Part shown: positions 25,895 to 33,226 of the stretch, in pieces | How the letters are laid out: each line of letters begins with the position of its first letter | Position numbering within the stretch: position 1 is the stretch's first letter | NCBI GenBank assembly: GCA_017938285.1 | Contig: JAGBBW010000079.1 | Coordinates: forward strand, 1 to 41,994 | From: Lachnospiraceae bacterium | GTDB taxonomy: Bacteria > Bacillota > Clostridia > Lachnospirales > Lachnospiraceae | Length of the DNA stretch: 41,994 nucleotides | Reading direction: 5' to 3' | Notes under the pieces: model-generated | Seen by the model: only the letters and a program-made list of their open reading frames with translations | The model's database searches: none | What the model was told of the DNA's origin: nothing | Translations under genes and position numbers: made by a program

Positions 25895-27210
25895 TGGCGG
25901 CAAAGGAAACCCGTCCGGCGTTTCGAGGGCTGGAGGGGAAAACACCACAGGAATTATTTCAGGCACTGCCAACGCCGTGCTATATGATAGACGAAAAGAA
26001 ACTCCGGGAGAATGGGAAGGTGCTTGCTTCGGTCAGCAGGAATACAGGCTGTAAAATCCTGCTGGCCCAGAAGGCCTTTTCCAATTATGATTGTTATCCG
26101 GTACTGTCGGAGTATCTGGCAGGAACCGAAGCCAGCGGTCTCTACGAGGCACGCCTTGGCGCAGAGGAAATGCCGGAAAAGGAAGTCCATGTATTCTGTG
26201 GGGCTTACCGTGAGGATGAATTTGATGAGCTGCTACAATACGCAGACCACATTGTATTTAATTCGCCACGCCAGTTAAAAAAGTTTGGCAAAAAGGCAAA
26301 AAGAGAAGGCAAGAGTCTTGGCCTGCGCATTAACCCGGAATGTTCCACCCAGGACGGTCATGCCATCTACGACCCATGCGCACCGGGCAGCCGCCTTGGA
26401 ACGACCCGTGCCGTGTGGGATAAGGAAATGACGGAGGAACTGGTTTCACTGCTGGACGGTCTGCATTTCCACACGCTCTGCGAGCAGGACGCCGGAGACC
26501 TGGAAACGACCCTGCGGGCCGTGGAAGAAACCTTTGGCGACATTCTGCCGAAAATGAAGTGGCTGAACATGGGCGGCGGCCACCACATTACAAAGCCGGG
26601 CTACAATATTTCCAAGCTGGAGCAGTGCATCTGGTATGCCAAAAAGACCTGGAAGGTAGACGTATACCTGGAACCGGGGGAGGCGGTAGCGCTGAATGCA
26701 GGATACTTTGCCAGCCGTGTACTGGACATTGTGCAGAACGGTGAAACGAAGATAGCGATTCTGGACGCCAGTGCGGCGTGTCATATGCCGGACGTGATTG
26801 AAATGCCGTATACACCGCCACTGTATGGGGCGAGGGAGACGGTGTGCTGTGCAGGAGTTGTTCAGGAAAGTGAGGCACCAGATGGAGAGGTTTCTGTGAG
26901 TGGCAATGATGCTTTGCCGGGAAGTAATTGCGGGCAGAATGTCCAGTACCGCTACCGTCTGGCGGGACCAACCTGCCTTGCCGGGGATGTGATTGGCGAC
27001 TATAGCTTTGAACAGGAGCTGAACGAGGGAGATTTGCTTTTGTTTGGAGATATGGCGATTTATACGACCTGTAAGAATAATACGTTTAATGGAATGCCGC
27101 TGCCGCAGATCTGGAAACGGACGGCAGAAGGAGAGATGGTACGGCTTACGGAGTTCGGGTATGAGGAATTTAAGAGGAGACTGGGAGGAAGGAAAGAGGA
27201 GGAGAACTGA
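25894..27210 (+). CDS. nspC: Carboxynorspermidine/carboxyspermidine decarboxylase
   Basis: This is a 438-residue fold III PLP enzyme of the alanine racemase/ornithine decarboxylase type. The PLP Lys lies in LLAQKAFSNY. Further motifs are LRINPECS, LHFHTLCEQD, WLNMGGGHHIT, LEPGEAVALNAGY and the C-terminal LAGPTCLAGDVIGDY. It removes the carboxyl group from carboxyspermidine to yield spermidine. It is longer than many NspC proteins (about 380-400). A poorly conserved Glu/Gly/Ser-rich stretch of about 30 residues near 317-348, just before the LAGPTCLAGD motif, looks like an insertion. Its stop codon is only 2 nt from a 3' tRNA-Ser fragment, so an island boundary abuts the operon end. Confidence 0.9.
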   Translation: MAAKETRPAFRGLEGKTPQELFQALPTPCYMIDEKKLRENGKVLASVSRNTGCKILLAQKAFSNYDCYPVLSEYLAGTEASGLYEARLGAEEMPEKEVHVFCGAYREDEFDELLQYADHIVFNSPRQLKKFGKKAKREGKSLGLRINPECSTQDGHAIYDPCAPGSRLGTTRAVWDKEMTEELVSLLDGLHFHTLCEQDAGDLETTLRAVEETFGDILPKMKWLNMGGGHHITKPGYNISKLEQCIWYAKKTWKVDVYLEPGEAVALNAGYFASRVLDIVQNGETKIAILDASAACHMPDVIEMPYTPPLYGARETVCCAGVVQESEAPDGEVSVSGNDALPGSNCGQNVQYRYRLAGPTCLAGDVIGDYSFEQELNEGDLLLFGDMAIYTTCKNNTFNGMPLPQIWKRTAEGEMVRLTEFGYEEFKRRLGGRKEEEN

Positions 27211-27212
27211 TA

Positions 27213-27235
27213 GGGTTCGAATCCCTCCGTCTCCG
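27213..27235 (+). other. tRNA-Ser 3'-end fragment, island boundary copy 1
   Basis: GGGTTCGAATCCC and the following TCCGTCTCCG equal the T-arm and 3' acceptor strand of a serine tRNA with a GGAGACG-type 5' end. The 5' three quarters of a tRNA are absent, because nspC codes up to 27210. The 20-base core (27216-27235) recurs exactly at 30087-30106 and with two changes at 40985-41004. This is the usual footprint of site-specific integration at tRNA 3' ends. Confidence 0.8.
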
Positions 27236-27248
27236 TTTTAGCGACTAT

Positions 27249-27279
27249 GGACTTGCCGTTTGGCAAGTCCTTTCGTTTT
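27249..27279 (+). terminator. Intrinsic terminator after nspC / tRNA-Ser tail
   Basis: GGACTTGCC-GTTT-GGCAAGTCC is a perfect 9-bp stem followed by TTTCGTTTT. It could have served a former tRNA-Ser gene and now ends the polyamine transcript. Confidence 0.88.
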
Positions 27280-27434
27280 GTTAAGGATGGACTGGGCAGA
27301 ATGGTTTAGGCAAGTAGAGGCAAGTGTGGTCGGGTATGTGCAAGTAGGGATGAGTAGAATGGTTGGGAGTGGGGAAAGCGGGAGGTGACGACACTTCTAG
27401 GACACCTTTAAGACATGATGGAAGAAGTGGTTAC
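27280..27434 (+). other. Flank with CAAGTAG-type repeats, similar to the flank at 41061
   Basis: 27291-27330 aligns without gaps to 41061-41100: both have ACTGG, then GGTTT, then CAAGTAGAGGCAAG 20 nt after ACTGG. A second CAAGTAG lies at 27341. No gene is seen. The match suggests the two boundaries of the island share a duplicated tRNA-Ser downstream region. Confidence 0.55.
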
Positions 27435-27463
27435 TTGTTCTTTAAATGAGAATATGATAAAAT
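27435..27463 (+). promoter_or_regulatory. Promoter of the HAD phosphatase gene
   Basis: TTGTTC (27435-27440), a 17-nt spacer and TAAAAT (27458-27463). The AATATGATAAAAT end is identical to that of the dapB promoter at 41177-41189. Confidence 0.6.
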
Positions 27464-27497
27464 AAGGATAATTAAATTTAAAAGTATCGAGGTGCAT

Positions 27498-28163
27498 ATG
27501 AAAAAAGCAATTTTCTTAGATTTTTATGGAACAGTAGTGTTTGAAGATGGAGAGAATATTAGAAAAATTTCGCAGATTATATTTGACACTGGAGAAGTTG
27601 ATGAAATATCAGAAATAGGAGCGTACTGGTGGGATGAGTTCTATCGGATGTTCGTGAATGCATATGGAGAAAATTTCAGAACACAAAGAGATATTGAACT
27701 TCAATCATTGACAAAGACAATTGAGCATTTTAAATCCTCGGCGGATGCTGAGAAATTAAGCAATGAGATGTTTGATTATTGGAGACAGCCACCGATTTTT
27801 GAGGAATCAAAAAAGTTCTTCGAGCAGAGTCCGGTTCCGATTTATATTGTTTCTAACATTGACACTGCAGATATTAAGGTTGCCATTGAATTTCATGGGT
27901 TGAAACCAGAGGGTGTATTTACAAGTGAAGATGCAAAATCATATAAGCCGAGAAAAGAATTATTTGAGTATGCTTTGAAATTTACTGGGTTAATGCCGGA
28001 AGAAGTAGTGCATATCGGAGATTCTATGAGCAGTGATGTAAAAGGTGCATCGGCACTTGGAATAGACACTATCTGGGTGAACCGAAGTAAGAGGAGTGTG
28101 CCGGAGAGAGTGTGTGCTGTGGAGAGCTTGTTGGAAGTTTTTAATACAGAATTTTTTAAATAG
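27498..28163 (+). CDS. HAD-superfamily hydrolase (phosphatase-like)
   Basis: This is a 221-residue cytosolic hydrolase of the haloacid dehalogenase superfamily. Motif I is LDFYGTVV with nucleophile Asp8; the second acidic position of the classical DxDxT is Tyr10, as in several DxYGT subgroups. Motif II is IVSNID, motif III the KPRKELFEYAL lysine region and motif IV HIGDSMSSDVKGA. A helical C1 cap lies between residues 15 and 90. The substrate cannot be predicted; phosphoglycolate-like small phosphates are typical. ATG 27498 is chosen over GTG 27492 because CGAGGT lies between 8 and 13 nt upstream of it. It is the first gene of the island, has its own promoter and terminator, and is visibly more AT-rich than the polyamine operon. 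Confidence 0.82.
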   Translation: MKKAIFLDFYGTVVFEDGENIRKISQIIFDTGEVDEISEIGAYWWDEFYRMFVNAYGENFRTQRDIELQSLTKTIEHFKSSADAEKLSNEMFDYWRQPPIFEESKKFFEQSPVPIYIVSNIDTADIKVAIEFHGLKPEGVFTSEDAKSYKPRKELFEYALKFTGLMPEEVVHIGDSMSSDVKGASALGIDTIWVNRSKRSVPERVCAVESLLEVFNTEFFK

Positions 28164-28176
28164 AGAAAAGATTAAG

Positions 28177-28209
28177 GGTACTGTACAGATGTTGTGCAGT
28201 ATCTTTTTT
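28177..28209 (+). terminator. Intrinsic terminator of the HAD gene
   Basis: GGTACTGTACA (28177-28187) pairs over 11 positions, two of them wobble, with TGTGCAGTATC (28193-28203), followed by TTTTTT. A further small hairpin, GGACA/TGTCC, lies at 28215-28230; the rest up to 28350 is AT-rich with no feature seen. Confidence 0.8.
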
Positions 28210-28350
28210 GCTTTTGGACAGAAAATTGTCCGCCTCCCCAAATAATTATTACACAGGAATTTAATTTTTAACTTTATGCTTCATTTTAGTTTTTTATTTT
28301 ACGGTTCAAATTACGTTATTTGTCCCCGGTAATATGCTGTCGAAAAATGA

Positions 28351-28399
28351 AAATTTTCGTGAAACGTTACAGACTTGAGGAACAAAAAGGAGTAAAATA
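28351..28399 (+). promoter_or_regulatory. Conserved 49-nt upstream block of OLD-like cassette, copy A
   Basis: AAATTTTCGTGAAACGTTAC plus AGAC, then 16 variable bases, then AGTAAAATA. The same block with the same spacing is at 39080-39128 before the other OLD-like gene; the 24-base head is identical. TTACAG (28368-28373) and TAAAAT (28393-28398), 19 nt apart, may be a promoter. CGTGAAACG could be an operator core. Confidence 0.65.
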
Positions 28400-28435
28400 T
28401 TTTTGAAAAGATTTTTATTATTTGGAGGAAATAAA

Positions 28436-29926
28436 ATGAGTATTGTAATGAAAATTCACAATGTAAAAAATATTACTGATTTCGAATTTAGTATTCCGAC
28501 AGAAAAAGGATTGTATGCTTTGACAGGGGAAAATGGTTCAGGGAAAAGCACAGTCATTTCCTGTGCAGCAACATCATTTTATGTACCATCTTTATATGCA
28601 TATTTTGGAGAACCTAAAGAAGGTTCAGCAATAGATTTTTATTTGGAAGAAAAACATAGGATAATAAGAGCAGAAAACAAAAAATGGCATAAACCAAAAG
28701 GTTATTTAGATATAACGGGATACTATGAGGGAAGTATTGTGTTTGGAACAAGATTCAAGGATGTAGATTATTCTATGTTAGACAAACTTGCCAATATTGA
28801 AAGATCACAGTTGGTAGATGCATCTGATTTTGTAAAAAAGAATCTTGGTATTATTTTGCATGATGATGAATTGTTTTACGAAAAATTGTATGCATTAAAA
28901 AAAGAAACATGTCGTGAGATGGGACTTCAACGTAATCAATACTATTATGATAACCAAGGGACGCTTATTAGTCAGTTAAATATGTCTACGGGAGAAAATT
29001 TGTTGCTTACAATTTTAAAGTCTTTAGAAATCAGATTGGGGAAAAGAAACCGAGGAGGTTTGCCGTCATTTATATTTTTAGATGAAATAGAATTGGCATT
29101 ACATTCTTCAGCTCTCAGAAGATTGGTTTTCTTTTTAAGAAAAATAGCCGATGAACATAATTTTGTGGTGCTTTTTTCGACACATTCTATTGAATTGATA
29201 AGGAGTATCCGACCGGAAAACATTTTTTATTTACAGAGGCATATAGATAACAGCATAGAAGTTATTAATCCTTGCTATCCTATATATGCGACAAGAAATT
29301 TGGAATCATCTAATTATGGACATGATTATATTATTATGGTAGAAGATGATTTGGCAAAAAAAATTGTAGAGAAAATTTTATATCAAAAGAATTTATTATC
29401 GAATAAAAGAGTGTTAGTCATTGCTGTTGGTGGTTGGACTCAAGTGTTGCGTTTTGCATATGACACAATAAGGTCAAATTTAACAATGAGTACGACAAAA
29501 ATTATGATAATTTTAGATAGAGATATCAAAGAGAGTGTGCCAGGTTTTATGAAAAATGAAAAAATAGGTTTTTCAACTCCTCCTAACTATCTTCCAATTA
29601 AGAGTTTAGAAAAATATTTATTGGAGAAATTGGTAAATAATGTTGATCATGTATTATTTCGAAAATTAAACGACTATCTATTCCAAGGGAAGTCATTAGA
29701 TGATATAATTAGAACATATAATCACAATGTGAAAAATGGAATATATACTGATGTGGAGAAGATTTCTAACGGAAAGATGTTGTATGAATTGTTGCGACAT
29801 GAACTGCAACAAATAAGAAAAATGGAGGATGATTTAGTTCAAATAATCACGGAACATTTATTTGAAAATAGCAGTCCTGAGATTGAGGAATTAACACAAT
29901 TTCTTGAGTCTACTTTGAAAATGTAG
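28436..29926 (+). CDS. OLD-like AAA ATPase with Toprim-like C-terminus, cassette A
   Basis: This 496-residue protein has an SMC/ABC-type ATPase core: Walker A GENGSGKST (31-39), a signature-like MSTGEN, Walker B SFIFLDEIELALH and the switch His in LFSTHS. The C-terminal third has a Toprim-like pattern, YIIMVEDD followed by IMIILDRD, as in OLD-family nucleases. OLD-type proteins are often phage-defence nucleases, with or without a partner such as GajB; a defence role here is inferred. ATG 28436 has TGGAGG 8 nt upstream. No helicase partner follows. It is strongly AT-rich compared with the chromosome on the left. It is enclosed by the same flanking blocks as the unrelated-looking OLD-like gene at 39163. 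Confidence 0.8.
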   Translation: MSIVMKIHNVKNITDFEFSIPTEKGLYALTGENGSGKSTVISCAATSFYVPSLYAYFGEPKEGSAIDFYLEEKHRIIRAENKKWHKPKGYLDITGYYEGSIVFGTRFKDVDYSMLDKLANIERSQLVDASDFVKKNLGIILHDDELFYEKLYALKKETCREMGLQRNQYYYDNQGTLISQLNMSTGENLLLTILKSLEIRLGKRNRGGLPSFIFLDEIELALHSSALRRLVFFLRKIADEHNFVVLFSTHSIELIRSIRPENIFYLQRHIDNSIEVINPCYPIYATRNLESSNYGHDYIIMVEDDLAKKIVEKILYQKNLLSNKRVLVIAVGGWTQVLRFAYDTIRSNLTMSTTKIMIILDRDIKESVPGFMKNEKIGFSTPPNYLPIKSLEKYLLEKLVNNVDHVLFRKLNDYLFQGKSLDDIIRTYNHNVKNGIYTDVEKISNGKMLYELLRHELQQIRKMEDDLVQIITEHLFENSSPEIEELTQFLESTLKM

Positions 29927-29954
29927 AGGGGTTGAATGTGATATTTACAAAATA

Positions 29955-30106
29955 AGTTTTCGGCACTTTTCGGACACCTCACTCTCAAAAACTGCATATC
30001 GACAGAAGGATTCGCACCCACCCTGCCAAGTCCATCCTTGTAGGAAGCAACCTTTAAAATTGGCAATTATCTTGTCTTCTAATGAATTCGAATCCCTCCG
30101 TCTCCG
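29955..30106 (+). repeat. 152-bp cassette end with tRNA-Ser tail, copy A
   Basis: This block runs from AGTTTTCGGCACTTTTCGG through ATCGACAGAAGGATTCGCAC to the tRNA-Ser core TTCGAATCCCTCCGTCTCCG at 30087-30106. It aligns over exactly 152 bp, without net gaps and at roughly 80-85 percent identity, with 40853-41004. It begins 28 nt after the OLD-like stop codon. The doubled TTTTCGG-CAC motif near its start could be recombinase arm sites. No open frame of interest is seen in it. Confidence 0.85.
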
Positions 30107-30557
30107 CTAGTAATAGAGTTTATTTTTATAATTATGTACTTGACCAATAATGCAAGAGGATGTATAATTTGATAAAAAGTTTTAGGAGGATTTTGCATGT
30201 TAAGTGTTATTGTAATGGAGAAAATTGCAAAGTAAATATTGCAGGGTGATTTTTAGTTTTGCACTAGAAGTCTGCCCATTTGTTGGCACATAGAGTGCCA
30301 GCGTTTTCGCCTTACAATTGCTTAATATTGTGGTATATATATTTCCATAGATGATATTGGCATGGCTGTATGGTCATGCTATTTTTATGATATAGGAAAG
30401 AACTCTTTCCCATATCACAAAAATGCTCCGCAAGGATGCGCACTCGCGCGAAGATGAAGTTTGTCGCAAGCGACCGCGCTCGGCGCGAGAGTTCTGCAAG
30501 CAGAACTCTTTGTTTTGTCTTTTGAAATATATAGGATAATCATATAGAGATTTAATG
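30107..30557 (+). other. Hairpin-rich stretch, possible remnant of a mobilisable element
   Basis: Apart from the 12-codon frame listed separately, this 450-bp stretch has no gene. It has several strong hairpins: TGGCAC/GTGCCA near 30274-30292; ATATAGGAAAG/CTTTCCCATAT (30390-30414); and AGAGTTCTGC-AA-GCAGAACTCT (30488-30509), a perfect 10-bp stem followed by TTGTTTTG that may be a terminator. The 30420-30490 part is GC-rich and CGCG-rich, unlike its surroundings. The look is that of intergenic DNA from conjugative or mobilisable elements, but no mobilisation gene remains, so this is only suggestive. Confidence 0.4.
30140..30235 (+). CDS. Very short frame (12 codons) behind a strong promoter and RBS
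   Basis: TTGACC (30140-30145), a 17-nt spacer and TATAAT (30163-30168) form a near-consensus promoter. AGGAGGA (30184-30190) precedes ATG 30197 by 6 nt. The frame reads MLSVIVMEKIAK and stops at 30235. The signals are better than for most genes in the window, yet the product is only 12 residues. It may be a leader peptide, a toxin-like micropeptide, or the stub of a gene lost during island rearrangement. Confidence 0.4.
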
Positions 30558-30599
30558 ACCATAGTATCTTAATGCACTTAGGGTATCTATGGTTTTTTT
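30558..30599 (+). terminator. Intrinsic terminator or attenuator before the MutS2-like gene
   Basis: ACCATAGTA pairs with TATCTATGGT (one bulge) and is followed by seven T residues, 44 nt before the MutS2-like start. Confidence 0.65.
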
Positions 30600-30642
30600 G
30601 CGTTTAAGGCGATGCTATAGTCTGAAAGGAAAGGGAAAGAAA

Positions 30643-32544
30643 ATGAATATTGAGAGACAAATTGAATTTGATAAGGTCAAAGAGATATGGGCTGGTTTAG
30701 CAATTACTGATTGGGCGAAAGAAAAAATCAGAGAAGCTTCATGGTACATTTCTGAGAGTGAGTTAAGAAAACAATTAAGGGATACAACAGATGCAAGGTT
30801 CCTGGTTGAAAAATTGGGAACACCACCGTTGCAAAATATTACTGAAATAAAAGAGGTTCTAATGATAGCAGAAAAGGGGGAGTGTTTAACGCCATATCAG
30901 TTAGAGAGAGTAGAAAGAGTATTGGTCGCAATAAAGCGGCTAAAGGATTATCTGGCAAGAGGAAAAATGTATCATAATTCCCTGGCTTACTATGACGAAA
31001 ATTTGGATTCTATTTCAGAACTGGGTCAGGAAATATGTAATAAAATCAGGAACGGAGTGGTGGATGATTATGCGTCAAAAGAATTAGAGCAGTTGCGAAA
31101 ACAAATTGTAAAATGTGAAGAGCAGATGAAACAGAAGGCAGAACAAATCATGCGTTCTAATAAGGAATGTATGGCAGATAATTACTGTACGTTCAGAAAT
31201 GGTCGAATATGCCTTCCGGTAAAAAAGGATTATAAGCTGAAGATATCCGGGAGCATTATAGATAAGTCTTCCACAGGCAGTACACTCTTTATTGAACCGT
31301 CAAGTGTTGCAAAATATTATGAAGAACTGCAGTTACTTAAAATAAGTGAAGAAAACGAAGTATATCGCATCTTGTACACCCTGTCAGCTCTTGTTTTGGC
31401 ATCTGCACCTGTACTAAATGCAGATTTGACGATGATTGAAAAACTGGATTTTATCTTCTCTAAGGGGAAATTAAGTATTGATATGGATGGTGTAGAACCG
31501 GCAATTAATACAGAACGAAGAATGAAATTAATGGAGGCACGTCATCCCTTGATGAATAAAACGACAGCAGTACCATTACAGTTTGAGGTGGGCGAAACGA
31601 TACGAGGTATTGTTATAACTGGTCCTAACACGGGAGGAAAAACCGTAGCAATTAAAACGGTTATGCTGAATTGTATCATGGCGCAATGTGGACTACATGT
31701 TACGTGTAAACAGGCTGATATATGTATGAATAGTTCTTATCTGTGTGATATTGGCGATGGGCAGAATTTGTCAGAAAATTTGTCTACCTTTTCTGCACAT
31801 ATAACTAATGTGCTGGAAGTTTTAAGTGAAGCAAATAAGGATAGCTTTGTTATTATGGACGAATTAGGCTCCGGTACAGATCCTACGGAAGGTATGGGGA
31901 TTGCAATTGCAATATTAGAAGAACTCAGAAAAAGCGGTGCTATTTTTCTGGTAACAACACATTATCCGGAAGTAAAGGAATACGCAGCCAAGGCAGAGGA
32001 TATCGTCAATGCAAGAATGGCCTTTGATAAAGAAACATTACGTCCTACGTATCAGATGGTGATTGGAGAAGCTGGTGAAAGTTGTGCATTTTATATTGCA
32101 GACAGATTAGGAATGTCGGGTGAAATGTTGAAAGTGGCGATTCGTGCCGCATATGGCGAAGACGCGGTAAAGTCCTATTCATTTCAAAATCCGGAAAGTA
32201 ATATCCTTAAGAAAAATACGACTAAAATTGCCAAAGCGAAAACTGGAAAAAATAATACGGAACTTACTACCAGGTATAAAATAGGAGATAGTGTGATGGT
32301 TTATCCGGAGAAAAAGATAGGGATTGTGTGTGTACCGATTAATGAAAAAGGCGTGTTAAGGGTGCAGCTGCCGAATAAAAAAATTTGGATTAACCATAAG
32401 CGGGTGAAACTGCATGTGGCAGCAACAGAACTTTATCCGGAGGATTATGATTTTTCGATTATATTTGAAACGGTTGAAAATCGAAAAAAACGGCACGATA
32501 TGCAAAGAAAATATACAGATGCTGTGATAGAGTTGGAAGAATAG
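30643..32544 (+). CDS. MutS2-like ATPase lacking the Smr domain
   Basis: This 633-residue MutS-family protein resembles MutS2 along its length. It has the N-terminal core and clamp (CLPVKKDY...STGSTLFIEPSSV matches the MutS2 VPVK...SSSGATLFIEP block), Walker A GPNTGGKT at residue 327, Walker B VIMDELGSGTDPTEG and the switch region VTTHYPEVK. The C-terminal part has a KOW-like segment (IGDSVMVYPEKKIGIV). The Smr endonuclease domain that completes ordinary MutS2 (about 780-790 residues) is absent, and the coiled coil after the ATPase is short. Ordinary MutS2 acts in recombination control or in splitting collided ribosomes. This truncated paralogue probably keeps ATP-driven clamp movement without nuclease action; that is inference. 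ATG 30643 follows GAAAGGAAAGGGAAAG. Confidence 0.82.
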   Translation: MNIERQIEFDKVKEIWAGLAITDWAKEKIREASWYISESELRKQLRDTTDARFLVEKLGTPPLQNITEIKEVLMIAEKGECLTPYQLERVERVLVAIKRLKDYLARGKMYHNSLAYYDENLDSISELGQEICNKIRNGVVDDYASKELEQLRKQIVKCEEQMKQKAEQIMRSNKECMADNYCTFRNGRICLPVKKDYKLKISGSIIDKSSTGSTLFIEPSSVAKYYEELQLLKISEENEVYRILYTLSALVLASAPVLNADLTMIEKLDFIFSKGKLSIDMDGVEPAINTERRMKLMEARHPLMNKTTAVPLQFEVGETIRGIVITGPNTGGKTVAIKTVMLNCIMAQCGLHVTCKQADICMNSSYLCDIGDGQNLSENLSTFSAHITNVLEVLSEANKDSFVIMDELGSGTDPTEGMGIAIAILEELRKSGAIFLVTTHYPEVKEYAAKAEDIVNARMAFDKETLRPTYQMVIGEAGESCAFYIADRLGMSGEMLKVAIRAAYGEDAVKSYSFQNPESNILKKNTTKIAKAKTGKNNTELTTRYKIGDSVMVYPEKKIGIVCVPINEKGVLRVQLPNKKIWINHKRVKLHVAATELYPEDYDFSIIFETVENRKKRHDMQRKYTDAVIELEE

Positions 32545-32564
32545 ACTATGGAGGTGTTGATAAA

Positions 32565-33119
32565 ATGAAGCGTATTATAAAATCAATGGAGAATAAATAT
32601 CTTCTTCCGTCGCTGGAATTGGTGCAGAAGGTTTTTGCGGAATATGATAGTCCGGAAGAAGGAAAAGTTGTAAGACAACTGGTAGAAGAAATCCGGGCAA
32701 AAAAATATTACATGCCCGAATTGGAAATTATTATGGTTGACGAAAAAGATGAGATTGTTGGATATGCGATGTTTTCACGTTTTCATATTGAGGGAAGGTA
32801 TGAAAATGAATTGCTGATACTTACACCTGTTGCTGTAAAAACGGAACTGCAGCGGCGACACATTTCAAAGGATATATTGGAATATGGATTTGATGTGGCA
32901 AAGAGACTGGGATTTAAAGCAATTCTTGTTGAGGGTAATCCACGTAATTATAACAATCGGGGTTTTCAGTCAAGCTACAAATTTGGCATAGAGGCAGGTC
33001 CGAATATAAAGTTGCCACATCCAGATTGTCTCATGATTAAGGAACTGGAAAAGGGAGCTTTAGATAGAATAAGCGGGTTGGTTGATTATTCTTTTTATGA
33101 AGCGCTTCACGAAGGATAA
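32565..33119 (+). CDS. GNAT-family N-acetyltransferase
   Basis: This is a 184-residue acetyl-CoA-dependent acetyltransferase of the GNAT superfamily (YhbS-like). The core strand-turn is visible as IVGYAMFSRF. The acetyl-CoA binding segment is LTPVAVKTELQRRHISKDIL, where QRRHIS corresponds to the Q/RxxGxG/A loop in a degenerate form. YNNRGFQSSYKFG follows. The acceptor substrate is unknown. ATG 32565 has GGAGGTG 9 nt upstream, and the gene follows the MutS2-like gene by 20 nt, so the two share a transcript. A terminator follows. Confidence 0.82.
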   Translation: MKRIIKSMENKYLLPSLELVQKVFAEYDSPEEGKVVRQLVEEIRAKKYYMPELEIIMVDEKDEIVGYAMFSRFHIEGRYENELLILTPVAVKTELQRRHISKDILEYGFDVAKRLGFKAILVEGNPRNYNNRGFQSSYKFGIEAGPNIKLPHPDCLMIKELEKGALDRISGLVDYSFYEALHEG

Positions 33120-33184
33120 GAAGGAGGGAGCACAATAAGAAGTGAGGATATGTAAATTTTAATAGTACAGCGCATTACAGTTGG

Positions 33185-33220
33185 AAAGAACCATACAGCC
33201 ATGAGACTGCATGGTTCTTT
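33185..33220. terminator. Bidirectional terminator between the GNAT and XRE genes
   Basis: AAAGAACCAT (33185-33194) with ATGGTTCTTT (33211-33220), plus an inner CAG/CTG, gives a stem with A and T runs on opposite sides. Confidence 0.8.
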
Positions 33221-33226
33221 TCGGGT

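Noticed and set aside
27213-27235. Complete tRNA-Ser gene at the tails
   Set aside because: Only the T-arm and 3' acceptor strand are present at each site. Upstream bases are nspC coding sequence or cassette end and cannot form D and anticodon arms.
30420-30510. Origin of transfer
   Set aside because: The GC-rich hairpin zone is suggestive, but there is no relaxase gene or recognisable nic motif to support it.
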